Assembly: GCA_950022295.1 (NCBI GenBank)
Contig: OX465600.1
Coordinates: 24,403,282 to 24,467,281 of the forward strand
Origin: Bromus sterilis
Lineage: Eukaryota > Streptophyta > Magnoliopsida > Poales > Poaceae
Direction of reading: 5' to 3'
DNA length: 64,000 bases
Both the position numbers and the translations under genes were made by a program. The notes beneath the pieces were generated by a model. That model had not been told where the DNA came from, did not search any database, and saw nothing but the letters and a program-made list of their open reading frames with translations. Below are positions 22,611 through 34,918 of the stretch, in pieces; positions within the stretch are counted from its first letter, which is position 1; each line of letters starts with the position of its first letter.

Positions 22611-23206
22611 AATAAAGAGTTATAACGCCATCATTCTTGTCATTTTTCTACTTTATATGTCTGGAGCTTTCTTTAAACGGATCTCATATATATGTTCGTT
22701 CTTGAGTATCAAGAAAATCTTTTCTCAACGCACGTGTTGTCATTTCTTGCAAAACTATACTTGTTTCAGTCGTCATATCTAGTAATATCTGGTATTTATT
22801 CAATTTGCAGACCCGCGCGTGATATGGCTGGCACTAGTGGACAGACCCCCATATTATCCCGGTTCAAATGGGCTTTTGGTCCCGGTTCAATACCCGGGAC
22901 CAATAAAATAAAGAGTTATAACGCCATCACTCTTGTCATTTTTCTACTTTATATGTCTGGAGCTTTCTTTAAACGGATCTCATATATATGTTCGTTCTTG
23001 AGTATCAAGAAAGTCTTTTCCCAACGCACGTGTTGTCATTTCTTGCAAAACTATACTTGTGCAGTCGTCATATCTAGTAATATCTGGTATTTATTCAATT
23101 TGCAGACCCGCGCGTGCTATGGCTGGCACTAGTGGAAAGACCCCCATATTATCCCGGTTCAAATGGGCCTTTGGTCCCGGTTCAACACCCGAGACCAATA
23201 ACTCGG
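22611..23206. repeat. 295 bp tandem duplication of CACTA left end and flank
   Basis: 22611-22906 and 22907-23201 are near-identical direct copies. Each contains ~220 bp of host flank (AATAAAGAGTTATAACGCC ... TTTGCAGACCCGCGCGTG) and the first ~75 bp of the CACTA element (CACTAGTGGA-AGACCCCC, then GGTCCCGGTTCAA). The copies differ by a few substitutions and a 1 bp gap. Only the second copy leads into the element body. Confidence 0.85.
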
Positions 23207-26200
23207 GACCAATGCTGGTCCCGGTTGGCCCACGAACCGGGACCGAAGAGGGGGGGAGGGGTCATTGGTCCCGGTTGATAGGAAGAACCGGGATCGGGCT
23301 TCCGTATTTTTTATTATTTTTTATTTTTTATTTATTATTTATCTTAATCTAAGATCATTATGGTTATTCTCAGATCAAATTGACCCACGTGGTCAAACTT
23401 CCCTAAGGGTGACCCATCCTCACACTACTCCAGCCCCAGCACGCTTAACTTCTCAGTTCCATTCAACACCTACCCCAACTCGCTTAACAGACACTTGTTG
23501 ATATATCAATCATATCATTCCTATTAAACCTTGTTGATGTCTAGGACCTTGTTGATGTCTATGTTGTGATGAAATTTTAAAAAAAAATTGAAACTTCCCG
23601 ATCGGTTACCTATTATATTTTAAAGGTTTTAAAATTATTATTTTGAAAAAATATATTTCTTTTTAATTTTGAAAACACATTTTTCATTTTCCGAGTGACA
23701 AAAATGGGGTTTTTTGTGAAGATTCTACCAAATATTTGATGTAAACTTGAACCACTTTATTTTTGTAAAATACTAGACCATATTTTATTTACAATTGACC
23801 AAAGTTTCCATGTAATATGGTTTTTATATACCTCTTCTGAAAAAGACAAATTTCCGCAGATTTAGTTGGAACGGGGTCAAATTTGAACTACATGTGCTTG
23901 ATAGTTTGCTCTTTATTTTTTGAAAAAATCATTTCTAGATACACAAGTAGTGATTTCATCAGGGATCCACCAAGACTTTCGTAAGATTCCACCCCTATCT
24001 ATTATCGGCCATGCTCTCCGTTTTGACCACTTTTTGAAATCGACAAAAATAACTCAAAAAAAATAAAAAAATTGTAAAACACTCGCGTTGCATCCTAATT
24101 TATGTCTTAGTAACCATACAAAACAACAAACTTGGAATAAGTCAAATATCTTATAAAAGTCTTTTTAAAATGAGGTATCGAGTATGAAGATTCATGACTT
24201 TCAAGCCAAATGACCGATGTTACAACTAGTTTGAAAGGATAGTTTTCCCAAATGATCTCATATTTTGCACATGTGTGCATATTATACTAGCCAACAAGTT
24301 TGCCAAAGGAAGTTTTTATTTTCTTTGCACGAAAAATTCATTTTCCATTTTCCGAGTGACAAAAGTAGGGGTTTTTTGTGAAGGATCTACCAAATATTTG
24401 ATGTCAACTTGAACCACTTTATTTTTTTTAAAATATTAGACCATGTGTTATTTACAATTGACCAAAGTTTCCATGTAATATCGTTTTTATATACCTCTTC
24501 TGAAAAAGACAAATTTCCGCAGATTCAGCTGGAACGGGGTCAAATTTGAACTACATGTGCTTGATAGTTTGCTCTTTATTTTTTGAAAAAATCATTTCTA
24601 GATACACAAGTAGTCATTTCATCAGGGATCCACCAAGACTTTTGTAAGATTCCACCCCTATCTATTACAGGTCATGCCCTCCGTTTTGACCACTTTTTGA
24701 AATCGACAAGAATAATTCAAAAAAAAAATTTGTAAAACCTTCGCGTTGCATCCTAATTTATGTCTTAGTAACCATAAAAAACAACAAACTTGGAATAAGG
24801 CAAATATCTTATAAAAGTCTTTTTAAAATGAGCTATCGAGTATGAAGATTCATGACTTTCAAGCCAAATGACCGATGTTACAACTAGTTTGAAAGGATAG
24901 TTTTCCCAAATGATCTCATATTTTGCACATGTGTGTATATTATACTAGCCAACAAGTTTGCCAAAGGAAGTTTTTATTTTCTTTGCACGAAAAATCCATT
25001 TTCCATTTTCCCAGTGACAAAAATGGGGTTTTTTGTGAAGGATCTACCAAATATTTGATGTCAACTTGAACCACTTTATTTTTGTAAAATATTAGACCAT
25101 GTGTTATTTACAATTGACCAAAGTTTCCATGTAATATGGTTTTTATATACCTCTTCTGAAAAAAGACAAATTTCCGCAGATTCAGTTGGAACGGGGTCAA
25201 ATTTGAACTACATGTGCTTGATAGTTTGCTCTTTATTTTTTGAAAAAATCATTTCTAGATACAGAAGTAGTCATTTCATCAGGGATCCACCAAGACTTTC
25301 GTAAGATTCCACCCCTATCTATTATCGGCCATGCTCTCCGTTTTGACCACTTTTTGAAATCGACAAAAATAACTCAAAAAAAAATAAAAAAATTGTAAAA
25401 CACTCGCGTTGCATCCTAATTTATGTCTTAGTAACCATACAAAACAACAGACTTGGAATAAGGCAAATATCTTATAAAAGTCTTTTTAAAATGAGCTATC
25501 GAGTATGAAGATTCATGACTTTCAAGCCAAATGACCGATGTTACAACTAGTTTGAAAGGATAGTTTTCCCAAATGATCTCATATTTTGCACATGTGTGTA
25601 TATTATACTAGCCAACAAGTTTGCCAAAGGAAGTTTTTATTTTCTTTGCACGAAAAATCCATTTTCCATTTTCCCAGTGACAAAAATGGGGTTTTTTGTG
25701 AAGGATCTACCAAATATTTGATGTCAACTTGAACCACTTTATTTTTTTTTAAATATTAGACCATGTGTTATTTACAATTGACCAAAGTTTCCATGTAATA
25801 TCGTTTTTATATACCTCTTCTGAAAAAGACAAATTTCCGCAGATTCAGCTGGAACGGGGTCAAATTTGAACTACATGTGCTTGATAGTTTGCTCTTTATT
25901 TTTTGAAAAAATCATTTCTAGATACACAAGTAGTCATTTCATCAGGGATCCACCAAGACTTTTGTAAGATTCCACCCCTATCTATTACAGGTCATGCCCT
26001 CCGTTTTGACCACTTTTTGAAATCGACAAGAATAATTCAAAAAAAAAATTTGTAAAACCTTCGCGTTGCATCCTAATTTATGTCTTAGTAACCATAAAAA
26101 ACAACAAACTTGGAATAAGGCAAATATCTTATAAAAGTCTTTTTAAAATGAGCTATCGAGTATGAAGATTCATGACTTTCAAGCCAAATGACCGATGTTA

Positions 26201-29200
26201 CAACTAGTTTGAAAGGATAGTTTTCCCAAATGATCTCATATTTTGCACATGTGTGTATATTATACTAGCCAACAAGTTTGCCAAAGGAAGTTTTTATTTT
26301 CTTTGCACGAAAAATCCATTTTCCATTTTCCCAGTGACAAAAATGGGGTTTTTTGTGAAGGATCTACCAAATATTTGATGTCAACTTGAACCACTTTATT
26401 TTTGTAAAATATTAGACCATGTGTTATTTACAATTGACCAAAGTTTCCATGTAATATGGTTTTTATATACCTCTTCTGAAAAAAGACAAATTTCCGCAGA
26501 TTCAGTTGGAACGGGGTCAAATTTGAACTACATGTGCTTGATAGTTTGCTCTTTATTTTTTGAAAAAATCATTTCTAGATACAGAAGTAGTCATTTCATC
26601 AGGGATCCACCAAGACTTTCGTAAGATTCCACCCCTATCTATTATCGGCCATGCTCTCCGTTTTGACCACTTTTTGAAATCGACAAAAATAACTCAAAAA
26701 AAAATAAAAAAAATTGTAAAACACTCGCGTTGCATCCTAATTTATGTCTTAGTAACCATACAAAACAACAGACTTGGAATAAGGCAAATATCTTATAAAA
26801 GTCTTTTTAAAATGAGCTATCGAGTATGAAGATTCATGACTTTCAAGCCAAATGACCGATGTTACAACTAGTTTGAAAGGATAGTTTTCCCAAATGATCT
26901 CATATTTTGCACATGTGTGTATATTATACTAGCCAACAAGTTTGCCAAAGGAAGTTTTTATTTTCTTTGCACGAAAAATCCATTTTCCATTTTCCCAGTG
27001 ACAAAAATGGGGTTTTTTGTGAAGGATCTACCAAATATTTGATGTCAACTTGAACCACTTTATTTTTGTAAAATATTAGACCATGTGTTATTTACAATTG
27101 ACCAAAGTTTCCATGTAATATGGTTTTTATATACCTCTTCTGAAAAAAGACAAATTTCCGCAGATTCAGTTGGAACGGGGTCAAATTTGAACTACATGTG
27201 CTTGATAGTTTGCTCTTTATTTTTTGAAAAAATCATTTCTAGATACAGAAGTAGTCATTTCATCAGGGATCCACCAAGACTTTCGTAAGATTCCACCCCT
27301 ATCTATTATCGGCCATGCTCTCCGTTTTGACCACTTTTTGAAATCGACAAAAATAACTCAAAAAAAAATAAAAAAATTGTAAAACACTCGCGTTGCATCC
27401 TAATTTATGTCTTAGTAACCATAAAAAACAACAGACTTGGAATAAGGCAAATATCTTATAAAAGTCTATCTAAAATGAGCTATCGAGTGTGAAGATTCAT
27501 GACTTTCAAGCCAAATGACCGATGTTACAGCTAGTTTGAAAGGATAGTTTTCCCAAATGATCTCATATTTTGCACATGTGTGTATATTATACTAGCCAAC
27601 AAGTTTGCCAAAGGAAGTTTTTATTTTCTTTGCACGAAAAATCCATTTTCCATTTTCCCAGTGACAAAAATGGGGTTTTTTGTGAAGGATCTACCAAATA
27701 TTTGATGTCAACTTGAACCACTTTATTTTTGTAAAATATTAGACCATGTGTTATTTACAATTGACCAAAGTTTCCATGTAATATGGTTTTTATATACCTC
27801 TTCTGAAAAAGACAAATTTCCGCAGATTCAGCTGGAACGGGGTCAAATTTGAACTACATGTGCTTGATAGTTTGCTCTTTATTTTTTGAAAAAATCATTT
27901 CTAGATACACAAGTAGTGATTTCATCAGGGATCCACCAAGACTTTTGTAAGATTCCATCCCTATCTATTACCGGTCATGCCCTCTCTTTTGACCACTTTT
28001 TGAAATAGACAAAAATAATTCAGAAAAAAAAAATGTAAAACCTTCGCGTTGCATCCTAATTTATGTCTTAGTAACCATAAAAAACAACAAACTTGGAATA
28101 AGGCAAATATCTTATAAAAGTCTTTTTAAAATGAGCTATCAAGTATGCAGATTCATGACTTTCAAGCCAAATGACCGATGTTACAGCTAGTTTGAAAGGA
28201 TAGTTTTCCCAAATGATCTCATATTTTGCACATGTGTGTATATTATACTAGCCAAAAAGTTTGCCAAAGGAAGTTTTTATTTTCTTTGCACCAAAAATCC
28301 ATTTTCCATTTTCCCAGTGACAAAAATGGGGTTTTTTGTGAAGGATCTACCAAATATTTGATGTCAACTTGAACCACTTTATTTTTGTAAAATATTAGAC
28401 CATGTGTTATTTACAATTGACCAAAGTTTCCATGTAATATGGTTTTTATATACCTCTTCTGAAAAAGACAAATTTCCGCAGATTCAGCTGGAACGGGGTC
28501 AAATTTGAACTACATGTGCTTGATAGTTTGCTCTTTATTTTTAAAAAAAATCATTTCTAGATACACAAGTAGTCATTTCACCAGGGATCCACCAAGACTT
28601 TTGTAAGATTCCACCCCTATCTATTACCGGTCATGCTCTCCGTTTTGACCACTTTTTGAAATCGACAAAAATAAGTCAAAAAAAATAAAAAATTTGTAAA
28701 ACACTCGCGTTGCATCCTAATTTATGTCTTAGTATCCATACAAAACAACAAACTTGGAATAAGTGAAATATCTTATAAAAGTCTTTTTAAAATGAGCTAT
28801 CGAGTATGAAGATTCATGACTTTCAAGCCAAATGACCGATGTTACAACTAGTTTGAAAGGATAGTTTTCCCAAATGATCTCATATTTTGCACATGTTTGC
28901 ATATTATACTAGCCAACAAGTTTGCCAAAGGAAGTTTTTATTTTCTTTGCACGAAAAATTCATTTTCCATTTTCCGAGTGACAAAAGTAGGGGTTTTTTG
29001 TGAAGGATCTACCAAATATTTGATGTCAACTTGAACCACTTTATTTTTGTAAAATATTAGACCATGTGTTATTTACAATTGACCAAAGTTTCCATGTAAT
29101 ATGGTTTTTATATACCTCTTCTGAAAAAGACAAATTTCCGCAGATTCAGCTGGAACGGGGTCAAATTTGAACTACATGTGCTTGATAGTTTGCTCTTTAT

Positions 29201-32200
29201 TTTTAAAAAAAATCATTTCTAGATACACAAGTAGTGATTTCATCAGGGATCCACCAAGACTTTGGTAAGATTCCATCCCTATCTATTACCGGTCATGCCC
29301 TCTGTTTTGACCACTTTTTGAAATAGACAAAAATAATTCAGTAAAATAAAAAAAATGTAAAACCTTCGCGTTGCATCCTAATTTATGTCTTAGTAACCAT
29401 AAAAAACAACAAACTTGGAATAAGGCAAATATCTTATAAAAGTCTTTTTAAAATGAGGTATCGAGTATGAAGATTCATGACTTTCAAGCCAAATGACCGA
29501 TGTTACAACTAGTTTGAAAGTATAGTTTTCCCAAATGATCTCATATTTTGCACATGTGTGCATATTATACTAGCCAACAAGTTTGCCAAATGAAGTTTTT
29601 ATTTTCTTTGCACGAAAAATTCATTTTCCATTTTCCGAGTGACAAAAGTAGGGGTTTTTTGTGAAGGATCTACCAAATATTTGATGTCAACTTGAACCAC
29701 TTTATTTTTGTAAAATATTAGACCATGTGTTATTTACAATTGACCAAAGTTTCCATGTAATATGGTTTTTATATACCTCTTCTGAAAAAGACAAATTTCC
29801 GCAGATTCAGCTGGAACGGGGTCAAATTTTAACTACATGTGCTTGATAGTTTGCTCTTTATTTTTAGAAAAAATCATTTCTAGATACACAAGTAGTCATT
29901 TCACCAGGGATCCACCAAGAATTTTGTAAGATTCCACCCCTATCTATTACCGGTCATGCTCTCCGTTTTGACCACTTTTTGAAATCGACAAAAATAATTC
30001 AAAAAAAATAAAAAATTTGTAAAACACTCGCGTTGCATCCTAATTTATGTCTTAGTATCCATACAAAACAACAAACTTGGAATAAGTGAAATATCTTATA
30101 AAAGTCTTTTTAAAATGAGCTATCGAGTATGAAGATTCATGACTTTCAAGCCAAATGACCGATGTTACAACTAGTTTGAAAGGATAGTTTTCCCAAATGA
30201 TCTCATATTTTGCACATGTTTGCATATTATACTAGCCAACAAGTTTGCCAAAGGAAGTTTTTATTTTCTTTGCACGAAAAATTCATTTTCCATTTTCCGA
30301 GTGACAAAAGTAGGGGTTTTTTGTGAAGGATCTACCAAATATTTGATGTCAACTTGAACCACTTTATTTTTGTAAAATATTAGACCATGTGTTATTTACA
30401 ATTGACCAAAGTTTCCATGTAATATGGTTTTTATATACCTCTTCTGAAAAAGACAAATTTCCGCAGATTCAGCTGGAACGGGGTCAAATTTGAACTACAT
30501 GTGCTTGATAGTTTGCTCTTCATTTTTAAAAAAAATCATTTCTAGATACACAAGTAGTGATTTCATCAGGGATCCACCAAGACTTTTGTAAGATTCCATC
30601 CCTATCTATTACCGGTCATGCCCTCTGTTTTGACCACTTTTTGAAATAGACAAAAATAATTCAGTAAAATAAAAAAAATGTAAAACCTTCGCGTTGCATC
30701 CTAATTTATGTCTTAGTAACCATAAAAAACAACAAACTTGGAATAAGGCAAATATCTTATAAAAGTCTTTTTAAAATGAGCTATCGAGTATGAAGATTCA
30801 TGACTTTCAAGCCAAATGACCGATGTTACAACTAGTTTGAAAGGATAGTTTTCCCAAATGATCTCATATTTTGCACATGTGTGCATATTATACTAGCCAA
30901 CAAGTTTGCCAAATGAAGTTTTTATTTTCTTTGCACGAAAAATTCATTTTCCATTTTCCGAGTGACAAAAGTAGGGGTTTTTTGTGAAGGATCTACCAAA
31001 TATTTGATGTCAACTTGAACCACTTTATTTTTGTAAAATATTAGACCATGTGTTATTTACAATTGACCAAAGTTTCCATGTAATATGGTTTTTATATACC
31101 TCTTCTGAAAAAGACAAATTTCCGCAGATTCAGCTGGAACGGGGTCAAATTTTAACTACATGTGCTTGATAGTTTGCTCTTTATTTTTAGAAAAAATCAT
31201 TTCTAGATACACAAGTAGTCATTTCACCAGGGATCCACCAAGACTTTTGTAAGATTCCACCCCTATCTATTACCGGTCATGCTCTCCGTTTTGACCACTT
31301 TTTGAAATCGACAAAAATAATTCAAAAAAAATAAAAAAATTGTAAAACACTCGCGTTGCATCCTAATTTATGTCTTAGTATCCATACAAAACAACAAACT
31401 TGGAATAAGTGAAATATCTTATAAAAGTCTTTTTAAAATGAGCTATCGAGTATGAAGATTCATGACTTTCAAGCCAAATGACCGATGTTACAACTAGTTT
31501 GAAAGGATAGTTTTCCCAAATGATCTCATATTTTGCACATGTTTGCATATTATACTAGCCAACAAGTTTGCCAAAGGAAGTTTTTATTTTCTTTGCACGA
31601 AAAATTCATTTTCCATTTTCCGAGTGACAAAAGTAGGGGTTTTTTGTGAAGGATCTACCAAATATTTGATGTCAACTTGAACCACTTTATTTTTGTAAAA
31701 TATTAGACCATGTGTTATTTACAATTGACCAAAGTTTCCATGTAATATGGTTTTTATATACCTCTTCTGAAAAAGACAAATTTCCGCAGATTCAGCTGGA
31801 ACGGGGTCAAATTTGAACTACATGTGCTTGATAGTTTGCTCTTTATTTTTTGAAAAAATCATTTCTAGATACACAAGTAGTGATTTCATCAGGGATCCAC
31901 CAAGACTTTTGTAAGATTCCATCCCTATCTATTACCGGTCATGCCCTCTGTTTTGACCACTTTTTGAAATAGACAAAAATAATTCAGAAAAATAAAAAAA
32001 TGTAAAACCTTCGCGTTGCATCCTAATTTATGTCTTAGTAACCATAAAAAACAACAAACTTGGAATAAGGCAAATATCTTATAAAAGTCTTTTTAAAATG
32101 AGCTATCGAGTATGAAGATTCATGACTTTCAAGCCAAATGACCGATGTTACAACTAGTTTGAAAGGATAGTTTTCCCAAATGATCTCATATTTTGCACAT

Positions 32201-33613
32201 GTGTGCATATTATACTAGCCAACAAGTTTGCCAAATGAAGTTTTTATTTTCTTTGCACGAAAAATTCATTTTCCATTTTCCGAGTGACAAAAGTAGGGGT
32301 TTTATTGAAGGATCTACCAAATATTTGATGTCAACTTGAACCACTTTATTTTTGTAATATATTAGACCATGTGTTATTTACAATTGACCAAAGTTTCCAT
32401 GTAATATGGTTTTTATATACCTCTTCTGAAAAAGACAAATTTCCGCAGATTCAGCTGGAACGGGGTCAAATTTGAACTACATGTGCTTGATAGTTTGCTC
32501 TTTATTTTTTGAAAAAATCATTTCTAGATACACAAGTAGTCATTTCACCAGGGATCCACCAAGACTTTTGTAAGATTCCACCCCTATCTATTACCGGTCA
32601 TGCTCTCCGTTTTGACCACTTTTTGAAATCGACAAAAATAATTCAAAAAAAATAAAAAATTTGTAAAACACTCGCGTTGCATCCTAATTTATGTCTTAGT
32701 ATCCATACAAAACAACAAACTTGGAATAAGTGAAATATCTTATAAAAGTCTTTTTAAAATGAGTTATCGAGTATGAAGATTCATGACTTTCAAGCCAAAT
32801 GACCGATGTTACAACTAGTTTGAAAGGATAGTTTTTCAAATGATCTCATATTTTGCACATGTGTGCATATTATACTAGCCAACAAGTTTGCCAAAGGAAG
32901 TTTTTATTTTCTTTGCACGAAAAATTCATTTTCCATTTTCCGAGTGACAAAAGTAGGGGTTTTTTGTGAAGGATCTACCAAATATTTGATGTCAACTTGA
33001 ACCACTTTATTTTTGTAAAATATTAGACCATGTGTTATTTACAATTGACCAAAGTTTCCATGTAATATGGTTTTTATATACCTCTTCTGAAAAAGACAAA
33101 TTTCCGCAGATTCAGCTGGAACGAGGTCAAATTTGAACTACATGTGCTTGATAGTTTTCTCTTTATTTTTTGAAAAAATCATTTCTAGATACACAAGTAG
33201 TCATTTCATCAGGGATCCACCAAGACTTTTGTAAGATTCCACCCCTATCTATTACCGGTCATGCCCTCCGTTTTGACCACTTTTTGAAATCGACAAGAAT
33301 AATTCAAAAAAAATAAAAAAAATGTAAAACCTTCGCGTTGCATCCTAATTTATGTCTGGGGGCTTATATGAGGGGCAACGGTCCCGGTTTTTGCCAAAAA
33401 CCGGGACCAATGCCTCGCAGTGCGCCACGTGTTGGTCGCCAGAGCATTGGTCCCGGTTGTTGGCAAAAACCGGGACCGTTGCCCCAGTTGAACCGAGACC
33501 GTTGCCATATTCAGACGAACCGGGACCGTTGTCCGACATCGGTCCCGGTTCTGAAATGAACCGGGACCGATGGCTTTTTTGGGCTGGACGAAAGGGGGGT
33601 CTCTCCACTAGTG
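23127..33613. mobile_element. Non-autonomous CACTA transposon, 10,487 bp
   Basis: The left end is CACTAGTGGAAAGACCCCC; the right end is the inverted CACTAGTGGAGAGACCCCC. TGG is duplicated at 23124-23126 and 33614-33616, the 3 bp expected for CACTA (En/Spm) elements. Both ends carry subterminal GGTCCCGGTT / AACCGGGACC motifs (23160-23295 and 33380-33570), the presumed transposase-binding sites. No transposase, TNP2-like or other long ORF exists inside, so movement would need a helper element. Most of the interior is the satellite-like array listed separately. Confidence 0.9.
23675..33356. repeat. Tandem array of ~661 bp units inside the CACTA element
   Basis: The landmark TTTCCGCAGATT occurs 15 times, at 23851, 24514, 25171, 25834, 26491, 27155, 27817, 28473, 29135, 29796, 30458, 31119, 31781, 32440 and 33101, a spacing of 656-664 bp. 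Units are AT-rich, with TTGACCAAAGTTTCCATG, GGATCCACCAAGACTTT and GCGTTGCATCCTAATTTATG as further landmarks. Units at 24.5-26.5 kb and at 27.8-32.4 kb alternate in type, giving dimers of about 1,320 bp. Identical 67-codon frames at 25101, 26421 and 27085 are copies of the repeat, not genes. The last unit stops abruptly in TTTATGTCT before the right subterminal region. Confidence 0.95.
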
Positions 33614-33779
33614 TGGACATCCAGTGCGACGATCAGAGCAACATGAAATTTGGGATGCGAGAAACAAAATAAATGAATCCTTTATGCTTCGACGGGACAA
33701 TACATCAAATGCAGGTTCGTAACCCTTCTATATTTGTTTTTAGGACGTTCAAAAGGAATTGTACTAGCTCCATAGTGAA

Positions 33780-34908
33780 TATTTTTTTACTTAAAAAGGC
33801 TTGTGCCCCGCTTTATAGATAAACCCATGACCAACACAGTATGCGATACAAACACACGCCAACACAACGCCCCACACATACATGACAGGATACAATCGAA
33901 GCCAAAATAAAAGTAAGAGAAACAAAAGGGAAAAGGGACACAGGCAAATCAACGAAACGGGTATAACCCGCAGCCGCTGCACCCACCGAAGAAGTCCCAC
34001 CATGCTCCTAGCACTTCGAAGCACCAAGTACCAAGCAACACCTTCGAGAAGTAGGACGATGACGACGCCGCTGCTTCCCGAACGAGTCCTAGGTTTCCCC
34101 CGGTACATAGAGGGCAGTGAGGAAGGGTTACCCCTGAAGCCCTTCAAGAAGGGGTAGTGGCACCCTCAGGCGTCACCACTTTGAGGCCGACCAAGCCGAC
34201 AGGGATCTCTCCGGACCCCCAACCCCACCGCCTCGGATGGTCGTAAGAGCTCCACCCATCTCAGCGCCCGCCAACATGTGTCACCACGGCCTTGACGGCA
34301 TCTCCGCCGCCTCACTACGAACACCTACACGAGGTCGAGGAGAAGACGAGATGACAATGAACTTCGGGGTAGCAGCGTCGCAATCGTGTGGGAGTAACCC
34401 CCCTCCCCTGCCATCGATGCGGTTGCCGACCGAACGCGGCTACAAGGACACATCGGGTCACCCCTGACCCGGCCAGACCTGGACAGGTTCGTGAAGTCCG
34501 GTAGCCGCGCTGCAGCAAGCCGACATCCTTCGCCGCCTAGCCTCCCAGCCATCCTGCTTTGCCCAGACGGGGCCCTTTTGGGCCCAGATCTGGGATGAAT
34601 GGGCGTTCCCGACCGCCATCGCCGCCTTGTGACCAACGGCCGCGCCGCCGCACCGTAGCTTGCCCGCCCGCGGGAGCCAAGCCGTCGAACCAGACCGTCG
34701 TCGGCCGAGGAGCACCGCCACTGCACACCCACCGCACAAGCGGGAAAAGGTCGGCCCGCCAGCATCGCGCGGGCAAGGCTCCGCGGACAACGCCGGTGAC
34801 GGCGGCAAGGGAGAAGGACAGGGAGGGGCTAGGAGGCGGCGGGAGGAAGGGTTCGCATGTTGCCCGCGTGGGGGAGGGGGAGCGAGGGAATAGGGGGGGC
34901 TGAGCTAC
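33780..34908 (-). mobile_element. Non-LTR retroposon, non-autonomous
   Basis: CCATAGTGAA is duplicated at 33770-33779 and 34909-34918. On the minus strand the element begins GGTAGCTCAGCCCCCC, has a GC-rich 5' portion (34160-34905) and ends AAAGCGGGGCACAAGCC followed by a short A-rich tail. That end is common in cereal LINE-derived sequences. No endonuclease or reverse transcriptase frame was seen. GC-rich open frames on both strands at 34237-34950 overlap each other and belong to this element. Confidence 0.7.
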
Positions 34909-34918
34909 CCATAGTGAA

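Larger units (their letters stand above)
22510..33714 (+). pseudogene. Possible two-exon gene start, split by the CACTA element
   Basis: ATG at 22510 opens a short frame (MGNRVSRLRPH...) that meets a good donor, CACAG|GTTAGCC, at 22544. An acceptor, TTTGCAG, ends at 23105 and also at 22810 in the duplicated flank. If the CACTA element and one TGG are ignored, the frame continues without stops from 23106-23126 into 33617-33714 (including DARNKINESF) and meets another donor, GCAG|GTTCG. The protein is not recognised and no further exon was found; a retroposon begins 65 bp on. This could be chance, since about 150 bp of open frame is short. Confidence 0.3.

Noticed and set aside
25101..27288. 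Three identical 67-codon frames at 25101, 26421 and 27085
   Set aside because: They are the same part of the ~661 bp tandem unit; other units break the frame, so the identity reflects repeat homogeneity and not coding constraint.
23675..33356. CRISPR-like or centromeric array
   Set aside because: Units are ~661 bp without spacers, and the array is bounded on both sides by CACTA termini with a 3 bp target duplication, so it is transposon-internal.
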